In this document: positions 50,052-60,331 of the stretch, in pieces | Layout: every line of letters starts with the position of its first letter | Numbering within the stretch: position 1 is the first letter of the stretch | Assembly (NCBI GenBank): GCA_032622095.1 | Contig: CP136065.1 | Location: forward strand, 118,151,195 to 118,215,194 | DNA from: Siphonodentalium dalli | Taxonomy: Eukaryota; Mollusca; Scaphopoda; Gadilida; Siphonodentaliidae | DNA length: 64,000 bases | Direction of reading: 5' to 3' | Position numbers and translations under genes: made by a program | Notes under the pieces: model-generated | Database searches by the model: none | Seen by the model: the letters and a program-made list of their open reading frames with translations, nothing else | Told to the model about the DNA's origin: nothing

Positions 50052-53000
50052 GGAAGTATATTGTTTTTCTACTGCGGCCGTTTTCTGTTTAATTGGAAAT
50101 ACTCAGAAACTAATGGGAGGAGGACCGCGAAATCTCTAGCGAATGAAGGCATCTAAGGTCTACTAAAAATAATGGTATCCGGATGTTGGTCCAATATCTT
50201 TTGACAGAGTCATGGCCCTTTTTCGATTATTTTTCATTATTATTATTATACTGGACACTTTTGCAACCCTTATTACTCGAAAAGTAACAGGAGTAGCACA
50301 CTAAAACTTGGTACGTATCTTGGGATCAAAGAGTTGTATGCCATCGTCGCATAACGAATATTGTCCGCGTTTTCCCCGAGGAGTTATCTCCCTTTATCTG
50401 AAAAAAATGTCATTTGATTATCTCGGAAATTATAAGGAGCAGAGCATCGAAAATTGGACCGTATGCACATCTCGATATGCCCTACTGTCCACGGGCATCA
50501 GAACTTGTGTCCGCGCTTTCCCTGAGGAGTTACCGCCCATAGTTGGCAAACCTCTATTTGATTGTACTATGTTGTCCTCTTGTATCATTCCAGATAACTG
50601 CTTTTCATAGTCGTGTTGACCGTTGTCAGTTTAGTCAGAGAAGGAAATTTTGACAGGGTCGGACATATATTTTGACACTGGGGTGGGGGGCAAATTTTTT
50701 GAAAAATAAAATTTTGATTGACATTCATATATTTAAGTTTATGTATTTCCCGAACGAAAACAAACTCATACCGGAAAGGATTTTTGAAATCCGAGAAGAA
50801 ATGCAAGAGTTACGGGCCCTCAAAGTTTGCAATTTGGGCCCATGTGCTTGTGATCACATCTCCTCCGAAGATATCGAACATAGGATGTCATCTGATACGC
50901 CAATGTGTGCGGACTGAAGAGGGCACGCGGTGGGCTAAATTTTGCCAGTGTCGGTTCATTATTGTGGGTCTGGGGAGGGGTGGTCCGTGGTACCAATTTT
51001 TAATTCTTCTCGGAATCAGATGAAACTTGGAATCTAACATCTGCAACATCAGCCGATCTAGAAAGTGAAAAAATTTCGAAAATCCACCAAAAACTGAAAG
51101 AATTGCGGCCCCTCAAACTTTGCAATTTTGGGCCCGTGTGCTTGATAACACATCTCCTCCGAAGATATCGAACATAGGATGTCATCTGATACGAAAATGC
51201 GTACGGACTGAAGACGGCACGCGGTGGGCCAAATTTATCCAGTGTCGGTACAGTATTGTGGGTCTGGGGAGGGGTGGTCCGTGGTACCAATTTTTAATTC
51301 TTCTCGGAATCGGATTAAACTTGGAATATAACATTTGCAACATCAGCCGATCTGGAAGCTGAAAACAGATCGTAAATCCGTTGAAAAATGGCGGAGATTT
51401 TGGCCGTCCAAGTTTTAATTTGGGCCCATATGCTTTCCAATAATCAAAGTGTTATCCGTCTCCAAATCAGATGAAATTGATACTATGCAATCTATGTTAG
51501 CAGCAAATCACAAAAATGGAAACAATTTTTAAATCCGTTGGAAACTAACGGAGTTACCGGGGCCTCAAACTTAGCATTTTGTGCCAGGGGTTGATGTTTT
51601 TCCAATCCCGTCACCCAATTTCGAGGCAGGGGTGGGGTCACGTCCAAACACTTGAGATCAACCTACATATGTTAGGACAACATATAATCACCATACTTTA
51701 TATTTTACGTCCATAAACTGCGATTCATTTCACTCATGATTGTTCCTATTATTATACTTCCATGGTGTAACCAAGGAAGTATATTGTTTTTCTACTGCGG
51801 CCGTTTTCTGTTTAATTGGAAATACTCAGAAACTAATGGGAGGAGGACCGCGAAATCTCTAGCGAATGAAGGCATCTAAGGTCTACTAAAAATAATGGTA
51901 TCCGGATGTTGGTCCAATATCTTTTGACAGAGTCATGGCCCTTTTTCGATTATTTTTCATTATTATTATTATACTGGACACTTTTGCAACCCTTATTACT
52001 CGAAAAGTAACAGGAGTAGCACACTAAAACTTGGTACGTATCTTGGGATCAAAGAGTTGTATGCCATCGTCGCATAACGAATATTGTCCGCGTTTTCCCC
52101 GAGGAGTTATCTCCCTTTATCTGAAAAAAATGTCATTTGATTATCTCGGAAATTATAAGGAGCAGAGCATCGAAAATTGGACCGTATGCACATCTCGATA
52201 TGCCCTACTGTCCACGGGCATCAGAACTTGTGTCCGCGCTTTCCCTGAGGAGTTACCGCCCATAGTTGGCAAACCTCTATTTGATTGTACTATGTTGTCC
52301 TCTTGTATCATTCCAGATAACTGCTTTTCATAGTCGTGTTGACCGTTGTCAGTTTAGTCAGAGAAGGAAATTTTGACAGGGTCGGACATATATTTTGACA
52401 CTGGGGTGGGGGGCAAATTTTTTGAAAAATAAAATTTTGATTGACATTCATATATTTAAGTTTATGTATTTCCCGAACGAAAACAAACTCATACCGGAAA
52501 GGATTTTTGAAATCCGAGAAGAAATGCAAGAGTTACGGGCCCTCAAAGTTTGCAATTTGGGCCCATGTGCTTGTGATCACATCTCCTCCGAAGATATCGA
52601 ACATAGGATGTCATCTGATACGCCAATGTGTGCGGACTGAAGAGGGCACGCGGTGGGCTAAATTTTGCCAGTGTCGGTTCATTATTGTGGGTCTGGGGAG
52701 GGGTGGTCCGTGGTACCAATTTTTAATTCTTCTCGGAATCAGATGAAACTTGGAATCTAACATCTGCAACATCAGCCGATCTAGAAAGTGAAAAAATTTC
52801 GAAAATCCACCAAAAACTGAAAGAATTGCGGCCCCTCAAACTTTGCAATTTTGGGCCCGTGTGCTTGATAACACATCTCCTCCGAAGATATCGAACATAG
52901 GATGTCATCTGATACGAAAATGCGTACGGACTGAAGACGGCACGCGGTGGGCCAAATTTATCCAGTGTCGGTACAGTATTGTGGGTCTGGGGAGGGGTGG

Positions 53001-53497
53001 TCCGTGGTACCAATTTTTAATTCTTCTCGGAATCGGATTAAACTTGGAATATAACATTTGCAACATCAGCCGATCTGGAAGCTGAAAACAGATCGTAAAT
53101 CCGTTGAAAAATGGCGGAGATTTTGGCCGTCCAAGTTTTAATTTGGGCCCATATGCTTTCCAATAATCAAAGTGTTATCCGTCTCCAAATCAGATGAAAT
53201 TGATACTATGCAATCTATGTTAGCAGCAAATCACAAAAATGGAAACAATTTTTAAATCCGTTGGAAACTAACGGAGTTACCGGGGCCTCAAACTTAGCAT
53301 TTTGTGCCAGGGGTTGATGTTTTTCCAATCCCGTCACCCAATTTCGAGGCAGGGGTGGGGTCACGTCCAAACACTTGAGATCAACCTACATATGTTAGGA
53401 CAACATATAATCACCATACTTTATATTTTACGTCCATAAACTGCGATTCATTTCACTCATGATTGTTCCTATTATTATACTTCCATGGTGTAACCAA
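50052..53497 (+). repeat. Unit A right-block copies 14-15
   Basis: Two full-length copies (starts 50052 and 51775) that look identical. Both have TCCGAGAAG, ATCTGAAAAAAATG and GGTACCAATTT at the end of module 1. Confidence 0.93.
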
Positions 53498-55220
53498 GGA
53501 AGTATATTGTTTTTCTACTGCGGCCGTTTTCTGTTTAATTGGAAATACTCAGAAACTAATGGGAGGAGGACCGCGAAATCTCTAGCGAATGAAGGCATCT
53601 AAGGTCTACTAAAAATAATGGTATCCGGATGTTGGTCCAATATCTTTTGACAGAGTCATGGCCCTTTTTCGATTATTTTTCATTATTATTATTATACTGG
53701 ACACTTTTGCAACCCTTATTACTCGAAAAGTAACAGGAGTAGCACACTAAAACTTGGTACGTATCTTGGGATCAAAGAGTTGTATGCCATCGTCGCATAA
53801 CGAATATTGTCCGCGTTTTCCCCGAGGAGTTATCTCCCTTTATCTGAAAAAAATGTCATTTGATTATCTCGGAAATTATAAGGAGCAGAGCATCGAAAAT
53901 TGGACCGTATGCACATCTCGATATGCCCTACTGTCCACGGGCATCAGAACTTGTGTCCGCGCTTTCCCTGAGGAGTTACCGCCCATAGTTGGCAAACCTC
54001 TATTTGATTGTACTATGTTATCCTCTTGTATCATTCCAGATAACTGCTTTTCATAGTCGTGTTGACCGTTGTCAGTTTAGTCAGAGAAGGAAATTTTGAC
54101 AGGGTCGGACATATATTTTGACACTGGGGTGGGGGGCAAATTTTTTGAAAAATAAAATTTTGATTGACATTCATATATTTAAGTTTATGTATTTCCCGAA
54201 CGAAAACAAACTCATACCGGAAAGGATTTTTGAAATCCGAGAAGAAATGCAAGAGTTACGGGCCCTCAAAGTTTGCAATTTGGGCCCATGTGCTTGTGAT
54301 CACATCTCCTCCGAAGATATCGAACATAGGATGTCATCTGATACGCCAATGTGTGCGGACTGAAGAGGGCACGCGGTGGGCTAAATTTTGCCAGTGTCGG
54401 TTCATTATTGTGGGTCTGGGGAGGGGTGGTCCGTGGTACCAATTTTTAATTCTTCTCGCAATCAGATGAAACTTGGAATCTAACATCTGCAACATCAGCC
54501 GATCTAGAAAGTGAAAAAATTTCGAAAATCCACCAAAAACTGAAAGAATTGCGGCCCCTCAAACTTTGCAATTTTGGGCCCGTGTGCTTGATAACACATC
54601 TCCTCCGAAGATATCGAACATAGTATGTCATCTGATACGAAAATGCGTACGGACTGAAGACGGCACGCGGTGGGCCAAATTTATCCAGTGTCGGTACAGT
54701 ATTGTGGGTCTGGGGAGGGGTGGTCCGTGGTACCAATTTTTAATTCTTCTCGGAATCGGATTAAACTTGGAATATAACATTTGCAACATCAGCCGATCTG
54801 GAAGCTGAAAACAGATCGTAAATCCGTTGAAAAATGGCGGAGATTTTGGCCGTCCAAGTTTTAATTTGGGCCCATATGCTTTCCAATAATCAAAGTGTTA
54901 TCCGTCTCCAAATCAGATGAAATTGATACTATGCAATCTATGTTAGCAGCAAATCACAAAAATGGAAACAATTTTTAAATCCGTTGGAAACTAACGGAGT
55001 TACCGGGGCCTCAAACTTAGCATTTTGTGCCAGGGGTTGATGTTTTTCCAATCCCGTCACCCAATTTCGAGGCAGGGGTGGGGTCACGTCCAAACACTTG
55101 AGATCAACCTACATATGTTAGGACAACATATAATCACCATACTTTATATTTTACGTCCATAAACTGCGATTCATTTCACTCATGATTGTTCCTATTATTA
55201 TACTTCCATGGTGTAACCAA
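53498..55220 (+). repeat. Unit A right-block copy 16
   Basis: Full length. It carries three variants found only here and in copy 17: ATGTTATCCTC, TTCTCGCAATC and CATAGTATGTC. Confidence 0.93.
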
Positions 55221-56942
55221 GGAAGTATATTGTTTTTCTACTGCGGCCGTTTTCTGTTTAATTGGAAATACTCAGAAACTAATGGGAGGAGGACCGCGAA
55301 ATCTCTAGCGAATGAAGGCATCTAAGGTCTACTAAAAATAATGGTATCCGGATGTTGGTCCAAAATCTTTTGACAGAGTCATGGCCCTTTTTCGATTATT
55401 TTTCATTATTATTATTATACTGGACACTTTTGCAACCCTTATTACTCGAAAAGTAACAGGAGTAGCACACTAAAACTTGGTACGTATCTTGGGATCAAAG
55501 AGTTGTATGCCATCGTCGCATAACGAATATTGTCCGCGTTTTCCCCGAGGAGTTATCTCCCTTTATCTGAAAAAAATGTCATTTGATTATCTCGGAAATT
55601 ATAAGGAGCAGAGCATCGAAAATTGGACCGTATGCACATCTCGATATGCCCTACTGTCCACGGGCATCAGAACTTGTGTCCGCGCTTTCCCTGAGGAGTT
55701 ACCGCCCATAGTTGGCAAACCTCTATTTGATTGTACTATGTTATCCTCTTGTATCATTCCAGATAACTGCTTTTCATAGTCGTGTTGACCGTTGTCAGTT
55801 TAGTCAGAGAAGGAAATTTTGACAGGGTCGGACATATATTTTGACACTGGGGTGGGGGGCAAATTTTTTGAAAAATAAAATTTTGATTGACATTCATATA
55901 TTTAAGTTTATGTATTTCCCGAACGAAAACAAACTCATACCGGAAAGGATTTTTGAAATCCGAGAAGAAATGCAAGAGTTACGGGCCCTCAAAGTTTGCA
56001 ATTTGGGCCCATGTGCTTGTGATCACATCTCCTCCGAAGATATCGAACATAGGATGTCATCTGATACGCCAATGTGTGCGGACTGAAGAGGGCACGCGGT
56101 GGGCTAAATTTTGCCAGTGTCGGTTCATTATTGTGGGTCTGGGGAGGGGTGGTCCGTGGTACCAATTTTTAATTCTTCTCGCAATCAGATGAAACTTGGA
56201 ATCTAACATCTGCAACATCAGCCGATCTAGAAAGTGAAAAAATTTCGAAAATCCACCAAAAACTGAAAGAATTGCGGCCCCTCAAACTTTGCAATTTTGG
56301 GCCCGTGTGCTTGATAACACATCTCCTCCGAAGATATCGAACATAGTATGTCATCTGATACGAAAATGCGTACGGACTGAAGACGGCACGCGGTGGGCCA
56401 AATTTATCCAGTGTCGGTACAGTATTGTGGGTCTGGGGAGGGGTGGTCCGTGGTACCAATTTTTAATTCTTCTCGGAATCGGATTAAACTTGGAATATAA
56501 CATTTGCAACATCAGCCGATCTGGAAGCTGAAAACAGATCGTAAATCCGTTGAAAAATGGCGGAGATTTTGGCCGTCCAAGTTTTAATTTGGGCCCATAT
56601 GCTTTCCAATAATCAAAGTGTTATCCGTCTCCAAATCAGATGAAATTGATACTATGCAATCTATGTTAGCAGCAAATCACAAAATGGAAACAATTTTTAA
56701 ATCCGTTGGAAACTAACGGAGTTACCGGGGCCTCAAACTTAGCATTTTGTGCCAGGGGTTGATGTTTTTCCAATCCCGTCACCCAATTTCGAGGCAGGGG
56801 TGGGGTCACGTCCAAACACTTGAGATCAACCTACATATGTTAGGACAACATATAATCACCATACTTTATATTTTACGTCCATAAACTGCGATTCATTTCA
56901 CTCATGATTGTTCCTATTATTATACTTCCATGGTGTAACCAA
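55221..56942 (+). repeat. Unit A right-block copy 17 (right edge copy)
   Basis: The copy is 1722 bp long, one A having been lost in CACAAAATGG at about 56680. It shares the three copy-16 variants and adds GGTCCAAAATC at about 55358. Copies 16 and 17 are therefore a recent tandem duplication at the array edge. Confidence 0.93.
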
Positions 56943-56989
56943 GGAAGTATATACAGAACTTCCAACTTCGGGGTTTCGACGGAATCTGA
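56921..56989 (+). repeat. Right end of array A: last hairpin and a degenerate 3' terminus
   Basis: After the junction hairpin (56921-56951) the sequence reads GGAAGTATATACAGAACTTC, then CAACTTC and GGGGTTT, nine bases, and CTGA (56986-56989). This aligns with the insert's 3' end at 28115-28154 (GGAAGTAT, CA, AACTTCC, AA, GGAAGTTT, CTAG) with mismatches and small gaps. It could be an older, decayed terminus of the same transposon family closing the whole A array. The hairpin stem is imperfect and the next base is A, so this is tentative. Confidence 0.3.
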
Positions 56990-57262
56990 AAGAACTCGAA
57001 AAATAAGTGTGACAAACTGGCAACCGTTTTGGCGGCAAATTATTTTTTCCGGTCGTTCCGGGGGTCCGAAAGTCCGGAACGAGGGTGGAAGTACCTACTC
57101 GTTCCGGAACGAACAATGGCAGACTGAAAAAAAAAAAAACCGTTGATGGAGAGCATCAAACTCGACCTAACTAACGTTTCGAAAAAAAAACTTCCTCAAA
57201 TTGTTTTCTCCCGAGTAAAATTTGCATTGTCACTCGAAATTCGCCGTTTTTCCATCCGTTCT
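56990..57262. other. Spacer between arrays A and C
   Basis: Unique sequence rich in TCGTTCCGG/CCGGAACGA words. It includes a perfect 14-bp palindrome at 57099-57112 (TCGTTCCGGAACGA) and an inverted pair CCGGAACGAG (57074-57083) / CTCGTTCCGG (57098-57107). TCGTTCC-type words also open each C unit, so this may be degenerate C-related edge sequence. No gene is recognised. Confidence 0.5.
57099..57112. repeat. Perfect 14-bp palindrome
   Basis: TCGTTCCGGAACGA reads the same on both strands. It lies in a cluster of CCGGAACG/CGTTCCGG words next to array C. Confidence 0.8.
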
Positions 57263-57824
57263 GGGTCGTTCCGGCCCGTTCCGGGTTCGATATCCAGGCA
57301 ACGAGACACTTTATTCGGAAAAATGCAACGTTATCGACGGAAGGGGTTCGTTATGAGTATCAACAATGAATTCCAACGCAAAATTGGCAGGGATGCGGCC
57401 GTGACAGGGGTTTGAAGAAAACGGAGAATAAGTAGGCGACGTTATGTCGTCGCCGATTCCAAGCTGTGTGGCAAAAAATTTATTTTCCGGCAAACCAAAA
57501 ACATCCAAAATGATTTTTTTTTTCTTTGAAACGGTTAAGCTAATTGACACGCATGGTAGCACAGACAGGATATTTGTCATGGGATCCCAAGAGAGCTCAC
57601 AACGGGATTTATGTCTCGTAAAAAGGCAATTTACATGTTATAACTCAATAATTAAAAACTCCCCTAATCGACATTTTAATATGTTTAGCACCTTATACTT
57701 CATTTCCATCGGTTCCATTTGTCACAGGAGTATTTTCGGTAGGTATGACGAACGGGGCGAATCATCTGACCTGCGTAGGGGAGGGGTTAAAAGATAGGGA
57801 GAAAAGTAGACGAAATTCCATTCT
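57263..57824 (+). repeat. Unit C copy 1 (diverged edge copy)
   Basis: The copy is 562 bp long. Its first 120 bp or so are strongly diverged from other copies, while the rest matches. It has GTCATGGGATCC, CCTTATACTTC and TCGGTTCC, which makes it type 1 of the alternating pattern. Confidence 0.85.
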
Positions 57825-58373
57825 AGGTCGTTCCAGACCGTTCCAGGCTCGGTGTCCATACAAATTGAGGCGCGTTTACCTGAATGGTGCTATGCTATCA
57901 ACATAAGGGATGCATTAGAAATATTCGAGCTGAAATCAAGCACAAAATTGACAGGGATGCGGCCGTGAGAGGGGGTTGAAGAAAACGGAGAATAAGTAGA
58001 CGACGATATATCGTCGCCTGGCAAGAAATTGATTTTCCGGCAAACCAAAAACATCCAAAATGATTTTTTTTTCTTTAAATCGGTTAAGCTAATTGACACG
58101 CATGGTAGCACAGACAGGATATTTGCCATGGGATCCCAAGAGAGCTCACAACGGGATTTATGTCTCGTAAAAAGGCAATTTACATGTTATAACTCAATAA
58201 TAAAAAACACTCCAAGTCGCCATTCTAATATGTTTAGCACCATATACTTCATTTCCGTCGATTCCATTTGTCACAGGAGTATTTTCGGTAGGTATGACGA
58301 ACGGGGCGAATCATCTGACCTGCGTAGGGGAGGGGTTAAAAGATAGGGAGAAAAGTAGACGAAATTCCATTCT
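57825..58373 (+). repeat. Unit C copy 2
   Basis: The copy is 549 bp long. It has GCCATGGGATCC, CCATATACTTC and TCGATTCC (type 2). Confidence 0.9.
58001..58016. repeat. 16-bp perfect palindrome inside unit C
   Basis: CGACGATATATCGTCG is self-complementary. It recurs in copies 3 and 4. In copy 1 the arms are kept around a changed centre (GCGACG facing CGTCGC), which could reflect selection on pairing or simply shared ancestry. Confidence 0.85.
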
Positions 58374-58921
58374 AGGTCGTTCCAGACCGTTCCAGGCTCG
58401 GTGTCCATACAAATTGAGGCGCGTTTACCTGAATGGTGCTATGCTATCAATATAAGGGATGCATTAGAAATATTCGAGCTGAAATCAAGCACAAAATTGA
58501 CAGGGATGCGGCCGTGAGAGGGGGTTGAAGAAAACGGAGAATAAGTAGACGACGATATATCGTCGCCTGGCAAGAAATTGATTTTCCGGCAAACCAAAAA
58601 CATCCAAAATGATTTTTTTTCTTTAAATCGGTTAAGCTAATTGACACGCATGGTAGCACAGACAGGATATTTGTCATGGGATCCCAAGAGAGCTCACAAC
58701 GGGATTTATGTCTCGTAAAAAGGCAATTTACATGTTATAACTCATTAATTAAAAACTCCCCTAGTCGCCATTTTAATATGTTTAGCACCTTATACTTCAT
58801 TTCCGTCGGTTCCATTTGTCACAGGAGTATTTTCGGTAGGTATGACGAACGGGGCGAATCATCTGACCTGCGTAGGGGAGGGGTTGAAAGATAGGGAGAA
58901 AAGTAGACGAAATTCCATTAT
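58374..58921 (+). repeat. Unit C copy 3
   Basis: The copy is 548 bp long. It has GTCATGGGATCC, CCTTATACTTC and TCGGTTCC (type 1). Confidence 0.9.
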
Positions 58922-59470
58922 AGGTCGTTCCAGACCGTTCCAGGCTCGGTATCCATACAAATTGAGGCGCGTTTACCTGACTGGTGCTATGCTATAAATA
59001 TAAGGGATGCACTAGAAATATTCGAGCTGAAATCAAGCACAAAATCGACAGGGATGCGGCCGTGAGAGGGGGTTGAAGAAAACGGAGAATAAGTAGACGA
59101 CGATATATCGTCGCCTGGCAAGAAATTGATTTTCCGGCAAACCAAAAACATCCAAAATGATTTTTTTTTCTTTAAATCGGTTAAGCTTATTGACACGCAT
59201 GGTAGCACAGACAGGATATTTGCCATGGGATCCCAAGAGAGCTCACAACGGGATTTATGTCTCGTTAAAAGGCAATTAACATGTTATAACTCAATAATAA
59301 AAAACACTCCTAGTCGCCATTCTAATATGTTTAGCACCATATACTTCATTTCCGTCGATTCCATTTGTCACAGGAGTATTTTCGGTAGGTATGACGAACG
59401 GGGCGAATCATCTGACCTGCGTAGGGGAGGGGTTGAAAGATAGGGAGAAAAGTAGACGAAATTCCATTCT
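58922..59470 (+). repeat. Unit C copy 4
   Basis: The copy is 549 bp long. It has GCCATGGGATCC, CCATATACTTC and TCGATTCC (type 2). Confidence 0.9.
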
Positions 59471-60020
59471 AGGTCGTTCCAGACCGTTCCAGGCTCGGTA
59501 TCCATACAAATTGAGGCGCGTTTACCTGACTGGTGCTATGCTATCAATATAAGGGATGCACTAGAAATATTCGAGCTGAAATCAAGCACAAAATTGACAG
59601 GGATGCGGCCGTGAGAGGGGGTTGAAGAAAACGGAGAATAAGTAGACTACGATATATCGTCGCCTGGCAAGAAATTGATTTTCCGGCAAACCAAAAACAT
59701 CCAAAATGAATTTTTTTTTCTTTAAATCGGTTAAGCTAATTGACACGCATGGTAGCACAGACAGGATATTTGTCATGGGATCCCAAGAGAGCTCACAACG
59801 GGATTTATGTCTCGTAAAAAGGCAATTTACATGTTATAACTCAATAATAAAAAACACCCCTAGTCGCCATTTTAATATGTTTAGCCCCTTATACTTCATT
59901 TCCGTCGGTTCCATTTGTCACAGGAGTATTTTCGGTAGGTATGACGAACGGGGCGAATCATCTGACCTGCGTAGGGGAGGGGTTGAAAGATGGGGAGAAA
60001 AGTAGACGAAATTCCATTCT
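59471..60020 (+). repeat. Unit C copy 5
   Basis: The copy is 550 bp long. It has GTCATGGGATCC, CCTTATACTTC and TCGGTTCC (type 1). One arm of the palindrome is altered (GACTACGATATATCGTCG). Confidence 0.9.
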
Positions 60021-60331
60021 AGGTCGTTCCAGACCGTTCCAGGCTCGGTATCCATACAAATTGAGGTGAGTTTACCTGACTGGTGCTATGCTATCAATAT
60101 AAGGGATGCACTAGAAATATTCGAGCTGAAATCAAGCACAAAATTGACAGGGATGCGGCCGTGAGAGGGGGGTTGAAGAAAACGGAGAATAAGTAGACGA
60201 CGATATGTCGTCGCGTGGCAATAAATTGATTTTCCGGCAAACCAAAAACATCCAAAATGATTTTTTTTCTTTAAATCGGTTAAGCTAATTGACACGCATG
60301 GTAGCACAGACAGGATAATTGTCATGGGATC
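60021..60331 (+). repeat. Unit C copy 6, truncated
   Basis: The copy ends inside the GGGATC word, where unit-D minisatellite sequence takes over. It keeps GTCATGGGATC (type 1). Confidence 0.88.

Larger units (their letters stand above)
28155..56953 (+). repeat. Unit-A tandem array, right block (17 copies, some with deletions)
   Basis: The array resumes at unit position 182 and continues with a 1723-bp period, apart from one 1429-bp copy, three 1714-bp copies and one 1722-bp copy. It ends after a complete junction hairpin and about 11 bp of a further unit (GGAAGTATAT, then diverging). Copies differ from each other by a handful of substitutions, many shared between neighbours. No coding capacity is supported. 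Confidence 0.96.
57263..60331 (+). repeat. Unit-C tandem array (about 549 bp, 5.5 copies)
   Basis: Copies start at 57263, 57825, 58374, 58922, 59471 and 60021 (562, 549, 548, 549 and 550 bp, then 311 bp truncated). Landmarks in each unit are GGTCGTTCC.G.CCGTTCC, GACAGGGATGCGGCCGTGA, an internal palindrome, TTTTCCGGCAAACCAAAAAC, a T-run, GGTAGCACAGACAGGATA, GGGATCCCAAGAGAGCTCAC and CTGCGTAGGGGAGGGG. ORFs of about 70-117 codons recur but differ in frame and start between copies, so none is called as a gene. Confidence 0.95.

Noticed and set aside
2939-56531. Recurrent ORFs of 73-116 codons in unit A on both strands
   Set aside because: They overlap each other in several frames, some begin at non-ATG codons (for example TTG at 2939), have no recognisable domain, and recur only because the DNA is tandemly repeated. 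Variation between copies is not biased to synonymous positions as far as I can see.
2683-56953. Arrays as rDNA, 5S, histone or snRNA gene clusters
   Set aside because: I recognise no conserved rRNA, snRNA or histone sequence in units A or B; the unit sizes alone are not evidence.
57143-60005. ORFs of 64-117 codons in unit C (several contain GSQESSQRDLCLVKRQ)
   Set aside because: They are interrupted or shifted between copies, begin at different points and lack any known motif; the unit length varies by 1-2 bp, which breaks frames.
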